Positions 1 to 11,037 of a stretch of DNA of 64,000 bases are shown here, one piece after another (within the stretch, counting starts at the first letter, position 1; every line of letters starts with the position of its first letter). Below the pieces are notes generated by a model, which was given only the letters and a program-made list of their open reading frames with translations, was not told the DNA's origin and did not search any database. The translations under genes and the position numbers were made by a program. This DNA is from an uncultured Flavobacteriaceae bacterium. Lineage in GTDB: Bacteria > Bacteroidota > Bacteroidia > Flavobacteriales > Flavobacteriaceae. Location of the stretch: the NCBI GenBank assembly GCA_947501625.1, contig CANMWN010000003.1:186001-250000 (forward strand). The letters run 5' to 3'.

Positions 1-2219
1 TTTCTTCACTTGCTGTTTTTGCAAAAGTGAATAACTTAGGATTTATTGAAACTGCATATAGAAAAGTTGAAGATGGAGTTGTTAATACTACTGATGAACC
101 AACTTATTTAAGTGCTGAAGAGGAAGAAGGAATGAAGTTTGCGCAATCAAACTTACCTATAGATGAAGCTGGTAAATTTGTTAACGAAAGAGTTATTACT
201 CGTGAAGAAGCAGATTATCCAGTTGTTGAAAATAACGAAGTTAATTTTATGGATGTTGCTCCAAACCAAATTGCTTCAATTTCTGCATCTTTAATTCCTT
301 TCCTTGAACATGATGATGCGAACCGTGCTTTGATGGGATCTAACATGATGCGTCAAGCCGTTCCTTTATTACGTCCAGAGTCTCCAATTGTTGGTACTGG
401 ATTGGAAAGAAGAGTAGCAAAAGATTCTAGAATTTTGATAAATGCTGAAGGTGATGGAGTTGTACAATATGTAGATTCTAACATCATCACTATTAAGTAT
501 GATAGATCTGAAGAAGAAAGAAAAGTAAGTTTTGATGTTGATGAGAAAACTTATAAACTTATCAAGTTTAGAAAAACAAATCAAGGAACATCTATTAACT
601 TAAAACCTATTGTTAAGAAAGGCGATAAAGTTAAATTAGGACAAGTACTTTGTGAAGGATATGCGACTCAAAAAGGAGAATTGGCACTTGGAAGAAATAT
701 GAAAGTTGCCTTTATGCCTTGGAAAGGGTATAACTTTGAGGATGCAATTGTAATTTCTGAAAAAGTGGTTCGTGAAGATATATTTACTTCTATCCATATT
801 GATGAGTATTCTCTTGATGTAAGAGATACTAAATTGGGTGCTGAAGAATTAACGAACGATATTCCTAATGTTTCTGAAGAGGCTACTAAAGATCTTGATG
901 AAAACGGAATGATTAGAATTGGAGCTGAAGTTAATCCTGGAGATATCTTAATTGGTAAGATTACTCCAAAAGGAGAATCTGATCCAACGCCTGAAGAAAA
1001 ATTATTACGTGCTATTTTTGGTGATAAAGCTGGTGATGTGAAAGATGCATCGTTAAAGGCTTCACCTTCTTTAAGCGGTGTAGTAATTGATAAGAAATTA
1101 TTTAAAAGAGCTGTTAAGGACAAATCTAAAAGAGTAAGAGATAAAGAAGATATTGCTCGTTTAGAAGTTGAGTTTAAAGTGAAGTTTGATGAACTTAAAG
1201 ATCAATTGGTTGAAAAACTATTTGCTTTAGTTTCAGGTAAAACATCACAAGGAGTTAAAAATGATTTAGGTGAAGAAGTATTACCAAAAGGTAAGAAATT
1301 TACACTAAAAATGTTAAACTCGGTTGAAGATTATGCACACTTAACTAAAGGTTCTTGGACTACTGATAAAGATTTAAATAGTCAAGTAACTGAGTTAATT
1401 CACAATTACAAGATTAAGTTAAATGATATTCAAGGAACACTTCGTCGTGAGAAATTTACAATCTCTGTAGGTGATGAATTACCTGCTGGAATTGTAAAAT
1501 TAGCGAAGATTTATATTGCTAAAAAGCGTAAATTAAAAGTTGGTGATAAAATGGCAGGACGTCACGGTAATAAAGGTATTGTTGCTCGTATTGTACGTCA
1601 AGAAGATATGCCTTTCTTAGAAGACGGAACTCCTGTTGATATCGTATTGAATCCATTAGGTGTACCTTCTCGTATGAATATTGGTCAAATTTATGAAACT
1701 GTTCTTGGTTGGGCAGGTCAAAAATTAGATCAAAAATATGCGACTCCAATTTTTGATGGTGCATCATTGGACCAAATTAATAGTTTAACTGATGAGGCTG
1801 GTGTACCAAGATTTGGACATACGTATCTTTATGATGGTGGAACTGGACAGCGTTTTGATCAACCAGCAACAGTTGGTGTGATTTATATGATTAAGTTAGG
1901 TCACATGATTGATGATAAGATGCACGCACGTTCTATTGGACCTTACTCATTAATTACGCAACAACCTTTAGGTGGTAAAGCACAATTTGGAGGTCAACGT
2001 TTTGGTGAGATGGAGGTTTGGGCACTTGAGGCTTATGGTGCATCAAGTATCTTAAGAGAAATCTTAACTGTAAAATCTGATGATGTTCTTGGTAGAGCTA
2101 AAACTTACGAATCAATCGTGAAAGGTGAGCCAATGCCAGAACCTGGATTACCAGAATCTTTCAACGTATTAATGCATGAATTGAAAGGTTTAGGACTAGA
2201 CGTTAGATTAGAAGAATAA
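1..2219 (+). CDS. rpoB: RNA polymerase beta subunit, 3' part (5' end outside window)
   Basis: This is the C-terminal ~738 residues of RpoB; the frame is open from base 3 to the left edge, so the gene starts before the window. RpoB forms half of the active-site cleft of core RNA polymerase. Visible hallmarks are the [20 protein letters not shown] block, the [14 protein letters not shown] active-site segment, the [12 protein letters not shown] block and the terminal [20 protein letters not shown] region that docks on RpoC. The gene is followed by rpoC after 72 bases that hold a strong hairpin. Identity is secure; only the 5' end is unknown. An internal GTG at base 27 is not the start, because the conserved sequence continues upstream of it. 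Confidence 0.98.
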   Translation, partial: SSLAVFAKVNNLGFIETAYRKVEDGVVNTTDEPTYLSAEEEEGMKFAQSNLPIDEAGKFVNERVITREEADYPVVENNEVNFMDVAPNQIASISASLIPFLEHDDANRALMGSNMMRQAVPLLRPESPIVGTGLERRVAKDSRILINAEGDGVVQYVDSNIITIKYDRSEEERKVSFDVDEKTYKLIKFRKTNQGTSINLKPIVKKGDKVKLGQVLCEGYATQKGELALGRNMKVAFMPWKGYNFEDAIVISEKVVREDIFTSIHIDEYSLDVRDTKLGAEELTNDIPNVSEEATKDLDENGMIRIGAEVNPGDILIGKITPKGESDPTPEEKLLRAIFGDKAGDVKDASLKASPSLSGVVIDKKLFKRAVKDKSKRVRDKEDIARLEVEFKVKFDELKDQLVEKLFALVSGKTSQGVKNDLGEEVLPKGKKFTLKMLNSVEDYAHLTKGSWTTDKDLNSQVTELIHNYKIKLNDIQGTLRREKFTISVGDELPAGIVKLAKIYIAKKRKLKVGDKMAGRHGNKGIVARIVRQEDMPFLEDGTPVDIVLNPLGVPSRMNIGQIYETVLGWAGQKLDQKYATPIFDGASLDQINSLTDEAGVPRFGHTYLYDGGTGQRFDQPATVGVIYMIKLGHMIDDKMHARSIGPYSLITQQPLGGKAQFGGQRFGEMEVWALEAYGASSILREILTVKSDDVLGRAKTYESIVKGEPMPEPGLPESFNVLMHELKGLGLDVRLEE

Positions 2220-2228
2220 TAACACTAT

Positions 2229-2254
2229 AAGTAAGGAGTGAAAACTCCTTACTT
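2229..2254 (+). terminator. Hairpin between rpoB and rpoC
   Basis: An 11-bp perfect stem (AAGTAAGGAGT / ACTCCTTACTT) closes a GAAA tetraloop and is followed by TTTTAATATAATTTTT. It sits between two genes that are normally co-transcribed. It may be a partial terminator, an mRNA stability element or an RNase processing site rather than a full stop. The structure is seen directly; the role is inferred. Confidence 0.6.
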
Positions 2255-2291
2255 TTAATATAATTTTTACATTAAAATTCGAACCATAACC

Positions 2292-5200
2292 ATGGCAAAA
2301 AGAAACGATAAGTACACTGTAAAAAAATTTAATAAAATATCAATTGGTTTAGCCTCTCCAGAAAAAATCTTAGGAGACTCTAGAGGAGAAGTTTTAAAGC
2401 CAGAAACCATAAACTATCGAACTCATAAACCTGAGAGAGATGGTTTGTTCTGTGAAAGAATTTTTGGTCCTATCAAAGATTTCGAATGTGCTTGTGGAAA
2501 GTACAAGAGAATTAGATATAGAGGAATTGTTTGTGATAGATGTGGAGTTGAAGTAACTGAAAAGAAAGTTCGTAGAGATAGAGTAGGGCATATTAATTTA
2601 GTAGTGCCAGTTGCTCATATTTGGTATTTCAGGTCGTTACCAAATAAGATGGGATATCTTTTAGGATTACCATCTAAAAAGTTGGATATGATTATTTACT
2701 ACGAGCGCTATGTAGTAATTCAACCAGCTGGAGCAAAAAATGCTGAAGGAGAACCATTACAAAAAATGGATTTCTTAACTGAAGAAGAATATCTTGACAT
2801 TTTAGAGACATTCCCAATTGAAAATCAATACTTAGATGATTCTGATCCAGAAAAGTTTATCGCTAAAATGGGTGCAGAATGTTTAATTGATTTATTGGCT
2901 CGTATAGATTTAGATGAGTTATCTTATGAGTTAAGACACAAAGCAAACACTGAAACTTCAAAACAACGTAAAACTGAAGCGTTAAAACGTTTAAATGTTG
3001 TTGAAGCTTTCCGTGATTCAAATAAAAATAGAGAAAACAAACCTGAATGGATGATTATGAAGGCAATTCCGGTGATTCCACCAGAATTACGTCCTTTAGT
3101 TCCTCTTGATGGTGGTCGTTTTGCTACTTCAGATTTAAATGATTTATATCGTAGAGTTATTATCCGTAATAACCGTTTAAAGCGTTTAGTTGAGATTAAA
3201 GCTCCTGAAGTAATTTTAAGAAATGAAAAACGTATGTTACAAGAATCTGTTGATTCATTGTTTGATAACACACGTAAATCATCTGCAGTAAAAACAGAAT
3301 CTAACAGGCCATTAAAATCATTATCTGATTCGTTGAAAGGGAAACAAGGACGTTTCCGTCAAAACTTACTTGGTAAGCGTGTTGATTATTCTGCTCGTTC
3401 TGTTATTGTTGTTGGACCTACATTAAAATTATATGAATGTGGATTGCCTAAAGGTATGGCAGCAGAATTATACAAGCCTTTCATTATCCGTAAGTTAATT
3501 GAAAGAGGTATTGTAAAAACTGTAAAATCTGCTAAGAAAATTATAGATAAAAGAGAGCCAGTTGTATGGGATATTTTAGAAAACGTTTTAAAAGGTCATC
3601 CTGTATTATTAAACCGTGCTCCTACGCTTCACCGTTTGGGTATCCAAGCATTCCAACCAAAGTTGATTGAAGGTAAAGCGATTCAATTACATCCATTAGT
3701 GTGTACAGCCTTTAATGCCGATTTCGATGGAGATCAAATGGCGGTTCACTTACCATTAGGACCTGAAGCAATATTAGAAGCTCAATTATTATTATTGGCT
3801 TCTCATAGTGTTTTAAATCCTGCTAATGGTGCTCCAATTACTGTACCTTCTCAGGATATGGTACTTGGATTATATTATATGACCAAGGAAAGAAAATCTA
3901 CAGCCGATTACAAAGTGAAAGGTGAAGGATTAACATTCTATTCTCCAGAAGAAGTAACTATTGCTTTTAATGAAGAGAGAGTTGAGTTGAATGCATCAAT
4001 AAAAGTAAGAACTAAAGATGTAGATGAAAATGGAGAGCAAGTAACTAAAATAATTGAAACTACTGTTGGTAGAGTATTATTTAACGAAGTTGTTCCTGCT
4101 GAGGCTGGTTATATTAATGAAGTATTGACCAAGAAATCTTTAAGAGATATTATTGGTAGAATATTAAAAGTTACAAGTATTCCAGTTATTGGTAGTTTCT
4201 TGGACGAAATAAAAGATATGGGATACAAATTTGCATTCCAAGGAGGTCTTTCATTTAGTTTAGGGGATATCATTATTCCAGAAGAAAAATATAAAATGAT
4301 TGATGATGCCAATGAACAAGTTGATGCGATTCGTATGAACTATAACATGGGTATGTTGACCAACAAAGAACGTTACAATCAAGTAATTGATATTTGGGGA
4401 TCAGCAAACAATCGTTTGACTGAATTGTCAATGAAGCGTTTACGTGAAGATCAACAAGGATTTAACTCAGTATATATGATGTTGGATTCTGGAGCGAGGG
4501 GTTCTAAAGAGCAAATTCGTCAGTTGACAGGTATGCGTGGATTAATGGCAAAACCTAAAAAATCTACTGCAGGAGGTGGAGAAATTATTGAAAACCCAAT
4601 TCTTTCGAACTTTAAAGAAGGACTTTCAATTCTAGAATACTTTATCTCAACGCACGGTGCTCGTAAAGGTCTTGCTGATACCGCACTTAAAACTGCCGAT
4701 GCTGGTTATTTAACGCGTCGTTTAGTAGATGTTTCTCAAGATGTTATTGTAAATCAAGTTGATTGTGGTACGTTGAGAGGATTAGAAATTTCTGCATTGA
4801 AGAAGAATGATGAGGTTGTTGAGAAATTAGGTGAAAGAATTGTAGGACGTGTATCTTTACATGATGTGGTAGATCCATTATCTGCTGAAGTTTATATCAA
4901 TGCAGGAGGAGAAATCACTGAAGAGATTGCTGATAAAATTCAAGCATCACCAATCGATACTGTTGAAGTTAGATCAGCATTGACATGTGAAGCAAAAAGA
5001 GGAATCTGTGCTAAATGTTATGGACATAGTTTATCTACAAGAAAAATGGTTCAAAAAGGTGAGGCTGTTGGTGTAATTGCTGCACAGTCTATTGGTGAAC
5101 CTGGTACACAGTTAACATTAAGAACGTTCCACGTTGGAGGTGTTGCTGGTAACATTTCTGAAGATAACAAACTAGAATCTAAGTTTGCAGGAAACTTAAC

Positions 5201-6569
5201 TATTGATGATTTAAGAACTGTAAAAGGTGATGATGGTAATGGAAATGAAGTTGATATTGTAATTTCTAGAACATCTGAAATGAAAATTACAGATAAGAAA
5301 ACAGGAATTGTATTAACTACTCAAAATATTCCTTATGGTTCATTCATTTTTGTAAAAGAAAAGCAAACAATTAAGAAAGGAGACGTTATATGTCAATGGG
5401 ATCCATTTAACGGTGTAATTGTTTCTGAGTTTGCTGGAAAAGTAACTTACGAAAATGTAGAAAAGGATGTTAACTTCTCGGTTGAGATTGATGAGCAAAC
5501 TGGTTTCCAAGAAAGAGTAATTACTGAATCTAAAAATAAGAAAGTTATCCCAACTTTGATTATTGAAGGAAAGGATGGTGAAGTATTACGTTCTTACAGT
5601 TTACCTGTAGGTGCACACTTGATTGTTGAAGATGGAGATGCAATTAAATCTGGTCAAATCTTAGTTAAAATTCCTAGAAAATCAGGAAAAGCAGGAGATA
5701 TTACTGGAGGTTTACCTCGTGTAACTGAATTATTTGAAGCACGTAACCCATCTAATCCAGCAGTAGTTACTGCAATTGATGGTGTTGTTTCTTTCGGTAA
5801 GATTAAGAGAGGTAACCGTGAGATTATTATTGAGTCTAAATACGGTGATATAAAGAAATACTTAGTGAAATTATCTAGTCAAATTTTAGTACAAGAAAAT
5901 GACTTTGTAAAAGCTGGTATGCCACTTTCTGACGGAGCTGTTACTCCTGCAGATATCTTAAGTATTTTAGGACCAACTGCTGTTCAAGAGTTCTTGGTAA
6001 ACGAAATTCAAGAAGTATATCGATTACAAGGTGTGAAAATTAACGATAAGCACTTCGAAGTTGTGGTACGTCAAATGATGCGTAAAGTAAGAATTATTGA
6101 TTCAGGAGATACTTTATTCTTAGAAAATGAATTAGTTCATAAAGGAGACTTTATCGAAGAAAACGATAAAATCTACGGAATGAAAGTTGTTGAAGATGCA
6201 GGTGATTCTGAAAATATTAAAGTAGGACAAATTATAACTTCTAGAGAGTTGAGAGACGAAAACTCTTTACTACGTAGATCTGATAAAGCATTGGTAGTAG
6301 CACGTGATGCACAACCAGCAACCGCTGAACAAATCTTACAAGGTATTACAAGAGCATCGTTACAGACTAAATCATTTATTTCTGCGGCATCGTTCCAAGA
6401 AACGACTAAAGTATTAAATGAAGCAGCGGTTAACGGTAAGATAGATACGCTAGAAGGATTGAAAGAAAATGTAATTGTAGGTAAGAGAATTCCTGCAGGA
6501 ACTGGATTACGTGAGTATAACAACATCGTAGTTGGTTCGGCAGAGGAAATGGAAAACGCTAATTTATAA
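2292..6569 (+). CDS. rpoC: RNA polymerase beta' subunit
   Basis: Full-length RpoC of 1425 residues, the usual size in Bacteroidota. It carries the catalytic Mg-binding loop [12 protein letters not shown], the N-terminal zinc ribbon with Cys residues in ECACGKY and VCDRCG, the second zinc site near [13 protein letters not shown], and the bridge-helix/trigger-loop region [13 protein letters not shown]. It assembles with RpoB into core RNA polymerase. The ATG at 2292 begins [16 protein letters not shown], the expected start in this phylum, and has no Shine-Dalgarno. The next gene begins 5 bases after the stop. Confidence 0.98.
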   Translation: MAKRNDKYTVKKFNKISIGLASPEKILGDSRGEVLKPETINYRTHKPERDGLFCERIFGPIKDFECACGKYKRIRYRGIVCDRCGVEVTEKKVRRDRVGHINLVVPVAHIWYFRSLPNKMGYLLGLPSKKLDMIIYYERYVVIQPAGAKNAEGEPLQKMDFLTEEEYLDILETFPIENQYLDDSDPEKFIAKMGAECLIDLLARIDLDELSYELRHKANTETSKQRKTEALKRLNVVEAFRDSNKNRENKPEWMIMKAIPVIPPELRPLVPLDGGRFATSDLNDLYRRVIIRNNRLKRLVEIKAPEVILRNEKRMLQESVDSLFDNTRKSSAVKTESNRPLKSLSDSLKGKQGRFRQNLLGKRVDYSARSVIVVGPTLKLYECGLPKGMAAELYKPFIIRKLIERGIVKTVKSAKKIIDKREPVVWDILENVLKGHPVLLNRAPTLHRLGIQAFQPKLIEGKAIQLHPLVCTAFNADFDGDQMAVHLPLGPEAILEAQLLLLASHSVLNPANGAPITVPSQDMVLGLYYMTKERKSTADYKVKGEGLTFYSPEEVTIAFNEERVELNASIKVRTKDVDENGEQVTKIIETTVGRVLFNEVVPAEAGYINEVLTKKSLRDIIGRILKVTSIPVIGSFLDEIKDMGYKFAFQGGLSFSLGDIIIPEEKYKMIDDANEQVDAIRMNYNMGMLTNKERYNQVIDIWGSANNRLTELSMKRLREDQQGFNSVYMMLDSGARGSKEQIRQLTGMRGLMAKPKKSTAGGGEIIENPILSNFKEGLSILEYFISTHGARKGLADTALKTADAGYLTRRLVDVSQDVIVNQVDCGTLRGLEISALKKNDEVVEKLGERIVGRVSLHDVVDPLSAEVYINAGGEITEEIADKIQASPIDTVEVRSALTCEAKRGICAKCYGHSLSTRKMVQKGEAVGVIAAQSIGEPGTQLTLRTFHVGGVAGNISEDNKLESKFAGNLTIDDLRTVKGDDGNGNEVDIVISRTSEMKITDKKTGIVLTTQNIPYGSFIFVKEKQTIKKGDVICQWDPFNGVIVSEFAGKVTYENVEKDVNFSVEIDEQTGFQERVITESKNKKVIPTLIIEGKDGEVLRSYSLPVGAHLIVEDGDAIKSGQILVKIPRKSGKAGDITGGLPRVTELFEARNPSNPAVVTAIDGVVSFGKIKRGNREIIIESKYGDIKKYLVKLSSQILVQENDFVKAGMPLSDGAVTPADILSILGPTAVQEFLVNEIQEVYRLQGVKINDKHFEVVVRQMMRKVRIIDSGDTLFLENELVHKGDFIEENDKIYGMKVVEDAGDSENIKVGQIITSRELRDENSLLRRSDKALVVARDAQPATAEQILQGITRASLQTKSFISAASFQETTKVLNEAAVNGKIDTLEGLKENVIVGKRIPAGTGLREYNNIVVGSAEEMENANL

Positions 6570-6574
6570 TTTCA

Positions 6575-6889
6575 ATGGCTGAGCAACAAAATAAAAAAGA
6601 CGGGAAATTAAACATCGAATTAGATGAAGCAATTGCGGACGGAATTTATTCCAACTTAGCAATCATCAACCATTCGGTATCAGAATTTATTGTCGACTTT
6701 ATTAAAATAATGCCTGGAACACCTAAAGCCAAAGTGAAGTCAAGAATTATTTTGACACCACAACACGCCAAGAGATTGGCAAAAGCATTGGCTGAAAATG
6801 TAAAAAGGTTTGAAAATGCTCACGGAGAAATTAAAGATTATGAGCAACCTCCAATTCCAATTAATTTTGGACCTACAGGAGAAGCATAA
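6575..6889 (+). CDS. DUF3467 family protein
   Basis: A 104-residue protein of the DUF3467 family, regularly found directly after rpoC in Bacteroidota. It is soluble, with a charged N-terminus, the core YSNLAIINHSVSEFIVDF, and a C-terminal GEIKDYEQPP tail. It starts 5 bases after the rpoC stop and the transcript ends at the terminator just downstream, so it is the last gene of the rpoBC operon. The function is not established; constant linkage suggests a transcription-related role, which is inference only. Confidence 0.9.
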   Translation: MAEQQNKKDGKLNIELDEAIADGIYSNLAIINHSVSEFIVDFIKIMPGTPKAKVKSRIILTPQHAKRLAKALAENVKRFENAHGEIKDYEQPPIPINFGPTGEA

Positions 6890-6895
6890 ATATAT

Positions 6896-6928
6896 AAAAC
6901 GCCTAACTTTTTGTTAGGCGTTTTTTTT
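6896..6928 (+). terminator. Rho-independent terminator of the rpoBC operon
   Basis: A 9-bp stem ACGCCTAAC / GTTAGGCGT with a five-T loop is followed by eight T residues. It lies 7 bases after the DUF3467 stop codon. Confidence 0.95.
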
Positions 6929-6963
6929 ATACCTTTAAGTGCTTATAATAATCCGCTAAATTT

Positions 6964-7296
6964 ATGGCTGAAGAAAGAATTAAAACATACGAAGAGTTTT
7001 ATAAATACTATTTGTCCGAGCATCAAAATAAAACAAGTCGATTGCTACATATGATAGGAACTACCATTGTGTTGGCTTTGGTATTAACATCTATAATTCA
7101 TTTGAATCCTTATTGGCTCATTTTTGTGCCAATTTCTGGTTATGGATTTGCTTGGGTTGGACATTTCTTTTTTGAAAAGAATCAACCAGCAACCTTTAAA
7201 TATCCTTTGTGGAGTTTAAAATCGGACTTTAAAATGTATTTTGATATTCTTTCAGGAAAAATAAGTTTAGACAGTAAAAACGATCATAAAATATAA
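6964..7296 (+). CDS. DUF962 / Mpo1-like membrane protein
   Basis: A 110-residue protein of the DUF962 (Mpo1/YGL010w-like) family. It has the family motifs LLHMIGT near residue 30 and GHFFFEKNQPATF near residue 70, with two hydrophobic segments between. Fungal Mpo1 is an iron-dependent dioxygenase acting in fatty-acid alpha-oxidation; the same chemistry in bacteria is inferred from the conserved histidines. It begins 35 bases after the rpoBC terminator and is followed 4 bases later by the peptidase gene, so the two are probably co-transcribed. Confidence 0.85.
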   Translation: MAEERIKTYEEFYKYYLSEHQNKTSRLLHMIGTTIVLALVLTSIIHLNPYWLIFVPISGYGFAWVGHFFFEKNQPATFKYPLWSLKSDFKMYFDILSGKISLDSKNDHKI

Positions 7297-7300
7297 ACCA

Positions 7301-9127
7301 ATGAACAAATTAATTTTAAAACCTGTATTGCTTTTATGTGCAGTTACTATTTTATTTTCTTGTAAAAAAGAAACTGAGAAAGTATATACAGATGCTGAAA
7401 TAGCAGCGGAATCTAAAAAAGTAAACGACTATTTTCAAATGAGTTTTGATAGAGGTGTAGATAACTATCCTGAATTTCAAACGCGATTGGGAATTAAAAA
7501 AGACCAAGATAAATTGAATGATAATTCTCCTGCAGCAGCCGAGAGAGATTTAAAAATTAATAAAGAAGAATTGCAATGGTTGACAGACTCAGTAAATGTT
7601 GATGCACTCTCTAAAGACGCCTTATTGAGTTATAAATTATTCAAACAAAACGTTGAGAATAGTATAGCAGATTATAAATACAGATTGCACAACTATCCTG
7701 TAAATCAAATGTTTGGTGCACAATCTGGAAAGCCAGCCTTTTTAATCAATATGCATCGTATAGATGATCTAAAAGATGCTGAAGCCTATATTTCGAGATT
7801 GAATGGTTTTGATACATATTTCACACAATTAGTAGAAAACTTAAAAGCACGTGAAGAAATAGGAGTGATGCCTCCAAAGTTTGTCTATGATAAAGTAATT
7901 CAAGATTCAGAAAATATATTAGTAGGCCAGCCATTTGATAAATCAAATGCGGAAAGTACCTTATTGAAGGATTTTATGAAGAAAGTAAATAAATTAGATA
8001 TTGATGGGAAAGCAAAATCTATTTTAGAAAAACATGCAAATGAAGCATTATTAGCATCTGTAAAACCTGCTTATGAGAAGTTAATTAACTTTATGAAAGG
8101 GCAAAAAGAAAGAGCAAATTCAGATCATGGAGCGTGGAAGTTTCCTGATGGTGAAGCCTTTTTTAACAATGCATTGAAGAGAACAACAACGACTGATTTA
8201 ACTGCTGATGAAATTCACCAAATAGGTTTAGACGAAGTTGCTAGAATTCATGGGGAAATGAATGCTATTAAAGACAAAGTTGGTTTTAAAGGAACTTTGC
8301 AAGAGTTTTTCCAATTTATGAAGACGGATAAACAATTCTATTATCCTGCTAATGAAGAAGGAAAAGCGGCGTATTTAGCCGAAGCAGTTCATTTGATTGA
8401 TAGTATGAAAACGAGGTTGGATGAAATCTTTATTACCAAGCCAAAAGCAGATATTATGGTAAAGGCTGTTGAGCCATTTAGAGAAAAATCGGCAGGAAAA
8501 GCATTTTACAATCGTCCAGCGGCAGATGGTTCTAGACCTGGAATTTATTATGCCAACTTATACGACATGGAATCTATGCCAACGTATCAAATGGAAGCAT
8601 TGGCATATCACGAAGGAATTCCTGGACATCACATGCAATTGGCAATTCAGCAAGAATTAGAAGAAGTGCCAATGTTTAGAAAATTTGGAGGATATACTGC
8701 TTATACTGAAGGTTGGGGATTATACTCTGAGTTTATTCCAAAAGAAATGGGCTTTTATGCCGATCCTTATTCTGATTTTGGAAGATTGGCAATGGAATTA
8801 TGGAGAGCATGTAGATTGGTAGTTGATACAGGAATACATACGAAGAAATGGACACGTGAAGAAGGAATTAAATATTATACCGATAATACGCCAAATGCTG
8901 AGTTAGACGCTATTAAAATGGTCGAGAGACATATTGTAATGCCAAGTCAAGCAACTGCGTATAAGATTGGAATGTTGAAGATATTAGAATTGCGTAAAAA
9001 AGCAAAAGATGCTCTGGGCGAACAATTTGATATTCGTGATTTCCACGAAGTAGTATTGTCCAATGGAGCCATTCCATTAAATGTTTTAGAAGATTTTGTA
9101 GATGAGTATATAGCTTCAAAGTCTTAA
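7301..9127 (+). CDS. DUF885 family metallopeptidase-like lipoprotein
   Basis: A 608-residue DUF885 protein. The N-terminus has a lipoprotein signal ending LFSCKKE, so it is probably anchored in the periplasm or outer membrane. The zinc motif of the family is seen as HEGIPGHHMQLAIQQE, followed by TAYTEGWGLYSE, which supplies further ligand and catalytic residues, and WRACRLVVDTGIHTKKW. DUF885 proteins are thought to be zinc peptidases related to the M2/M32 gluzincins, with substrates mostly unknown. It starts 4 bases after the Mpo1-like gene. A transcription terminator follows about 40 bases after the stop. Confidence 0.9.
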   Translation: MNKLILKPVLLLCAVTILFSCKKETEKVYTDAEIAAESKKVNDYFQMSFDRGVDNYPEFQTRLGIKKDQDKLNDNSPAAAERDLKINKEELQWLTDSVNVDALSKDALLSYKLFKQNVENSIADYKYRLHNYPVNQMFGAQSGKPAFLINMHRIDDLKDAEAYISRLNGFDTYFTQLVENLKAREEIGVMPPKFVYDKVIQDSENILVGQPFDKSNAESTLLKDFMKKVNKLDIDGKAKSILEKHANEALLASVKPAYEKLINFMKGQKERANSDHGAWKFPDGEAFFNNALKRTTTTDLTADEIHQIGLDEVARIHGEMNAIKDKVGFKGTLQEFFQFMKTDKQFYYPANEEGKAAYLAEAVHLIDSMKTRLDEIFITKPKADIMVKAVEPFREKSAGKAFYNRPAADGSRPGIYYANLYDMESMPTYQMEALAYHEGIPGHHMQLAIQQELEEVPMFRKFGGYTAYTEGWGLYSEFIPKEMGFYADPYSDFGRLAMELWRACRLVVDTGIHTKKWTREEGIKYYTDNTPNAELDAIKMVERHIVMPSQATAYKIGMLKILELRKKAKDALGEQFDIRDFHEVVLSNGAIPLNVLEDFVDEYIASKS

Positions 9128-9128
9128 T

Positions 9129-9156
9129 GTCATTACTGCGAAGGCAGGAATCTATA
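9129..9156. repeat. Degenerate copy of a CCTGCGAA..GCAGG palindromic repeat
   Basis: The sequence ACTGCGAAGGCAGGAATC resembles the widespread dispersed unit CCTGCGAAGGCAGG with one mismatch in the stem. It lies just after the DUF885 stop and before the terminator. That this is a genome-wide repeat is recalled, not shown in this window. Confidence 0.4.
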
Positions 9157-9164
9157 GGGCATAC

Positions 9165-9191
9165 AAAAGCCTCCAAACTGGAGGCTTTTTT
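9165..9191 (+). terminator. Terminator after DUF885 gene
   Basis: A 10-bp stem AAAAGCCTCC / GGAGGCTTTT with loop AAACT ends in a T tract. The same stem is used again at 10413-10440. Confidence 0.92.
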
Positions 9192-9276
9192 GCTTTTATA
9201 GACTAATGTTTTCCTTGTTAATCTTTAGTTAATAGTTTTTAAAAATTATTTTGATATGCTAATTTTATAGAATCTA

Positions 9277-9783
9277 ATGAAGAATATAGTTTTTTACTTG
9301 TTGGTTTTGTTGTTAGTTTCGTGTAAAAATGAGACTACTAAAGTAGGCTCTAAAGAAAGTAACCTTACAATTAAGACACTCAATTTTGAGCAGTTGGAAC
9401 CATACTTGCATCGTAATGATGATAAAACATATGTCGTAAATTTTTGGGCAACTTGGTGTAAACCTTGTGTGGAAGAATTGTCAGCTTTTGAAAAACTATA
9501 TGATAACTATAAAGACAAAGATGTCGAAGTGTTGTTAGTGAGTTTGGACTTTAAAAAAGATGTAGAAACTCGTTTGATGCCTTTTATTAAAAAGCACGAT
9601 TTACAACCTGAAGTTATTTTATTGGATGATGTAAAAGAGAATGTGTGGATTCCAAAAGTAGATGAAACTTGGTCTGGAGTGATACCTGCAACATTGATAT
9701 ACAACAAAGAAAAACGTTCGTTTTATGAGCAATCATTTAATTACGAACAATTGATAAACGAAGTACAACAATTCTTAAACTAA
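9277..9783 (+). CDS. TlpA-type thioredoxin lipoprotein
   Basis: A 168-residue thioredoxin-fold protein with an N-terminal lipoprotein signal (LLLVSCKNE) and the active site FWATWCKPCVEE near residue 70. The two cysteines of WCKPC would act in periplasmic thiol-disulfide exchange, as in TlpA/ResA proteins. The cis-Pro region is near GVIPATLIYNK. The next gene, another thioredoxin-fold protein, starts 6 bases after its stop, so they form a two-gene unit ending at the terminator near 10413. The client protein is unknown. Confidence 0.88.
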   Translation: MKNIVFYLLVLLLVSCKNETTKVGSKESNLTIKTLNFEQLEPYLHRNDDKTYVVNFWATWCKPCVEELSAFEKLYDNYKDKDVEVLLVSLDFKKDVETRLMPFIKKHDLQPEVILLDDVKENVWIPKVDETWSGVIPATLIYNKEKRSFYEQSFNYEQLINEVQQFLN

Positions 9784-9789
9784 ATAGAA

Positions 9790-10395
9790 ATGAAAACAAT
9801 TAAAGCACTTGGAATAGTTATAGCAACAATCGTATTGTCGGCTTTTACGATGGTTGGAGATGGTTATAAAGTTGGCGATTATGCAACCGACTTTAAATTA
9901 AAAAATGTAGACGGTAAAATGGTTTCTTTGGCCGATTTTGACTCTGCAAAAGGATTTATTGTGGTATTTACTTGCAATAGTTGTCCGTATTCAAAAATGT
10001 ATGAAGATCGTATTATTGCATTAGATAAAAAGTATAAGAGCAAAGGATTTCCAGTGGTTGCTATCAATCCAAATGACCCGAATGCTTCACCAAAAGATAG
10101 TTATGACTTGATGATAAAACGTGCAGATGACAAAGGATTTACATTCCCTTATCTATTTGATGACGGACAAGAAATTTATCCTCAATATGGTGCAACAAAA
10201 ACACCTCATGTATTTATTTTAGATAAAGAAAAGAAAGGATTACGTGTGGCTTATATTGGTGCTATTGACGATAGCGCTCGTGATGCTTCGTCTGTAGGGA
10301 TTAAATATGTTGAAGAAGCAGTTGAAGCTTTGATTGATGGTAAAGATATACCGAATACTTCAACAAGAGCAATAGGTTGTACTATTAAGAAATAA
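9790..10395 (+). CDS. Peroxiredoxin-like / redoxin-domain secreted protein
   Basis: A 201-residue protein with a signal peptide (IVIATIVLSAFTMV) and an AhpC-TSA/redoxin fold. The domain starts at YKVGDYATDFKLKNVDG and has a CNSCPYS active-site region near residue 58, followed by ATKTPHVFILD with the cis-Pro. Related proteins in this phylum are annotated as thioredoxin family proteins. It probably works in the periplasm with the preceding TlpA-like lipoprotein. Peroxidase versus disulfide reductase activity cannot be decided here. Confidence 0.85.
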   Translation: MKTIKALGIVIATIVLSAFTMVGDGYKVGDYATDFKLKNVDGKMVSLADFDSAKGFIVVFTCNSCPYSKMYEDRIIALDKKYKSKGFPVVAINPNDPNASPKDSYDLMIKRADDKGFTFPYLFDDGQEIYPQYGATKTPHVFILDKEKKGLRVAYIGAIDDSARDASSVGIKYVEEAVEALIDGKDIPNTSTRAIGCTIKK

Positions 10396-10412
10396 CAACT
10401 AGATAAAAAATT

Positions 10413-10440
10413 AAAAGCCTCCAATTTGGAGGCTTTTTTT
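10413..10440. terminator. Bidirectional terminator between convergent genes
   Basis: An 11-bp stem AAAAGCCTCCA / TGGAGGCTTTT has A and T runs on both flanks. It lies between the redoxin gene on the plus strand and the DinB gene on the minus strand, two bases from the DinB stop. Confidence 0.92.
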
Positions 10441-10441
10441 A

Positions 10442-10987
10442 TTACTGATTTTCCAACACTCGCTTCGCCTGTTCAATATGACGAATGTTATGATTGATAA
10501 CAAATCGAAAAGTATCTCCTAGCCTAAGTTTCAAAAGAGGTAAGGTTGTTTTAATTTTTAGTTTCAGATTCTTTGTCGCAGCAACTTTCAACAATTCGAG
10601 CAAACTCTCCTGAAGATTAATAAAATCTAAAATAACAGTTTCTTTATTCAAGTCGCTGTGAATTGGATTCTTACTTTTAAAGGTATTCATCGTCTTCATT
10701 TGCTCTTTAGGTAGCATATCATTGGCAAACTTATTCCCTAAAAATCCACTTTTAAAAGTGTCAGAAAACGGAAGATTAGAACGTTTCATTTTAGTATCTA
10801 TTTCATCGTTGTAGTAGCGTGCATATAAGTTTAGATGCTCCAAACATTCCAATACACTCCAAGAATTTTCTTGAGCTCTCCATTGCAATTTTTCTTCTTT
10901 TAGTTCTAGTAATTGCTTGGCATAAGAGATATGTTCATTGACTATTGCTGTTAAGTCGGATAGGAGTGTAGTACTGTTAAAGTTCAT
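10442..10987 (-). CDS. DinB family protein (DinB_2-like four-helix bundle)
   Basis: A 181-residue DinB/YfiT-superfamily protein. The N-terminal WSVLECLEHLNLYARYY segment has the first metal-ligand histidine near residue 52, and the C-terminal NHNIRHIEQAKRVL segment supplies the other two. Such proteins are metal-binding four-helix bundles; some are thiol-dependent S-transferases, most have no known role. It is followed upstream by a Crp/Fnr gene on the same strand with a 50-base gap, so it may belong to the regulator's operon. Confidence 0.85.
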   Translation of the reverse strand: MNFNSTTLLSDLTAIVNEHISYAKQLLELKEEKLQWRAQENSWSVLECLEHLNLYARYYNDEIDTKMKRSNLPFSDTFKSGFLGNKFANDMLPKEQMKTMNTFKSKNPIHSDLNKETVILDFINLQESLLELLKVAATKNLKLKIKTTLPLLKLRLGDTFRFVINHNIRHIEQAKRVLENQ

Positions 10988-11037
10988 CGTTTTATTTTTT
11001 TCAAAGTTGATGAATTATGAGCATTTAAATATTGATT

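Noticed and set aside
668-1123. Antisense open frames inside rpoB and rpoC (also 2924-3271, 6173-6526)
   Set aside because: They mirror the coding frame of strongly conserved genes, have no start context and match nothing; they are shadows.
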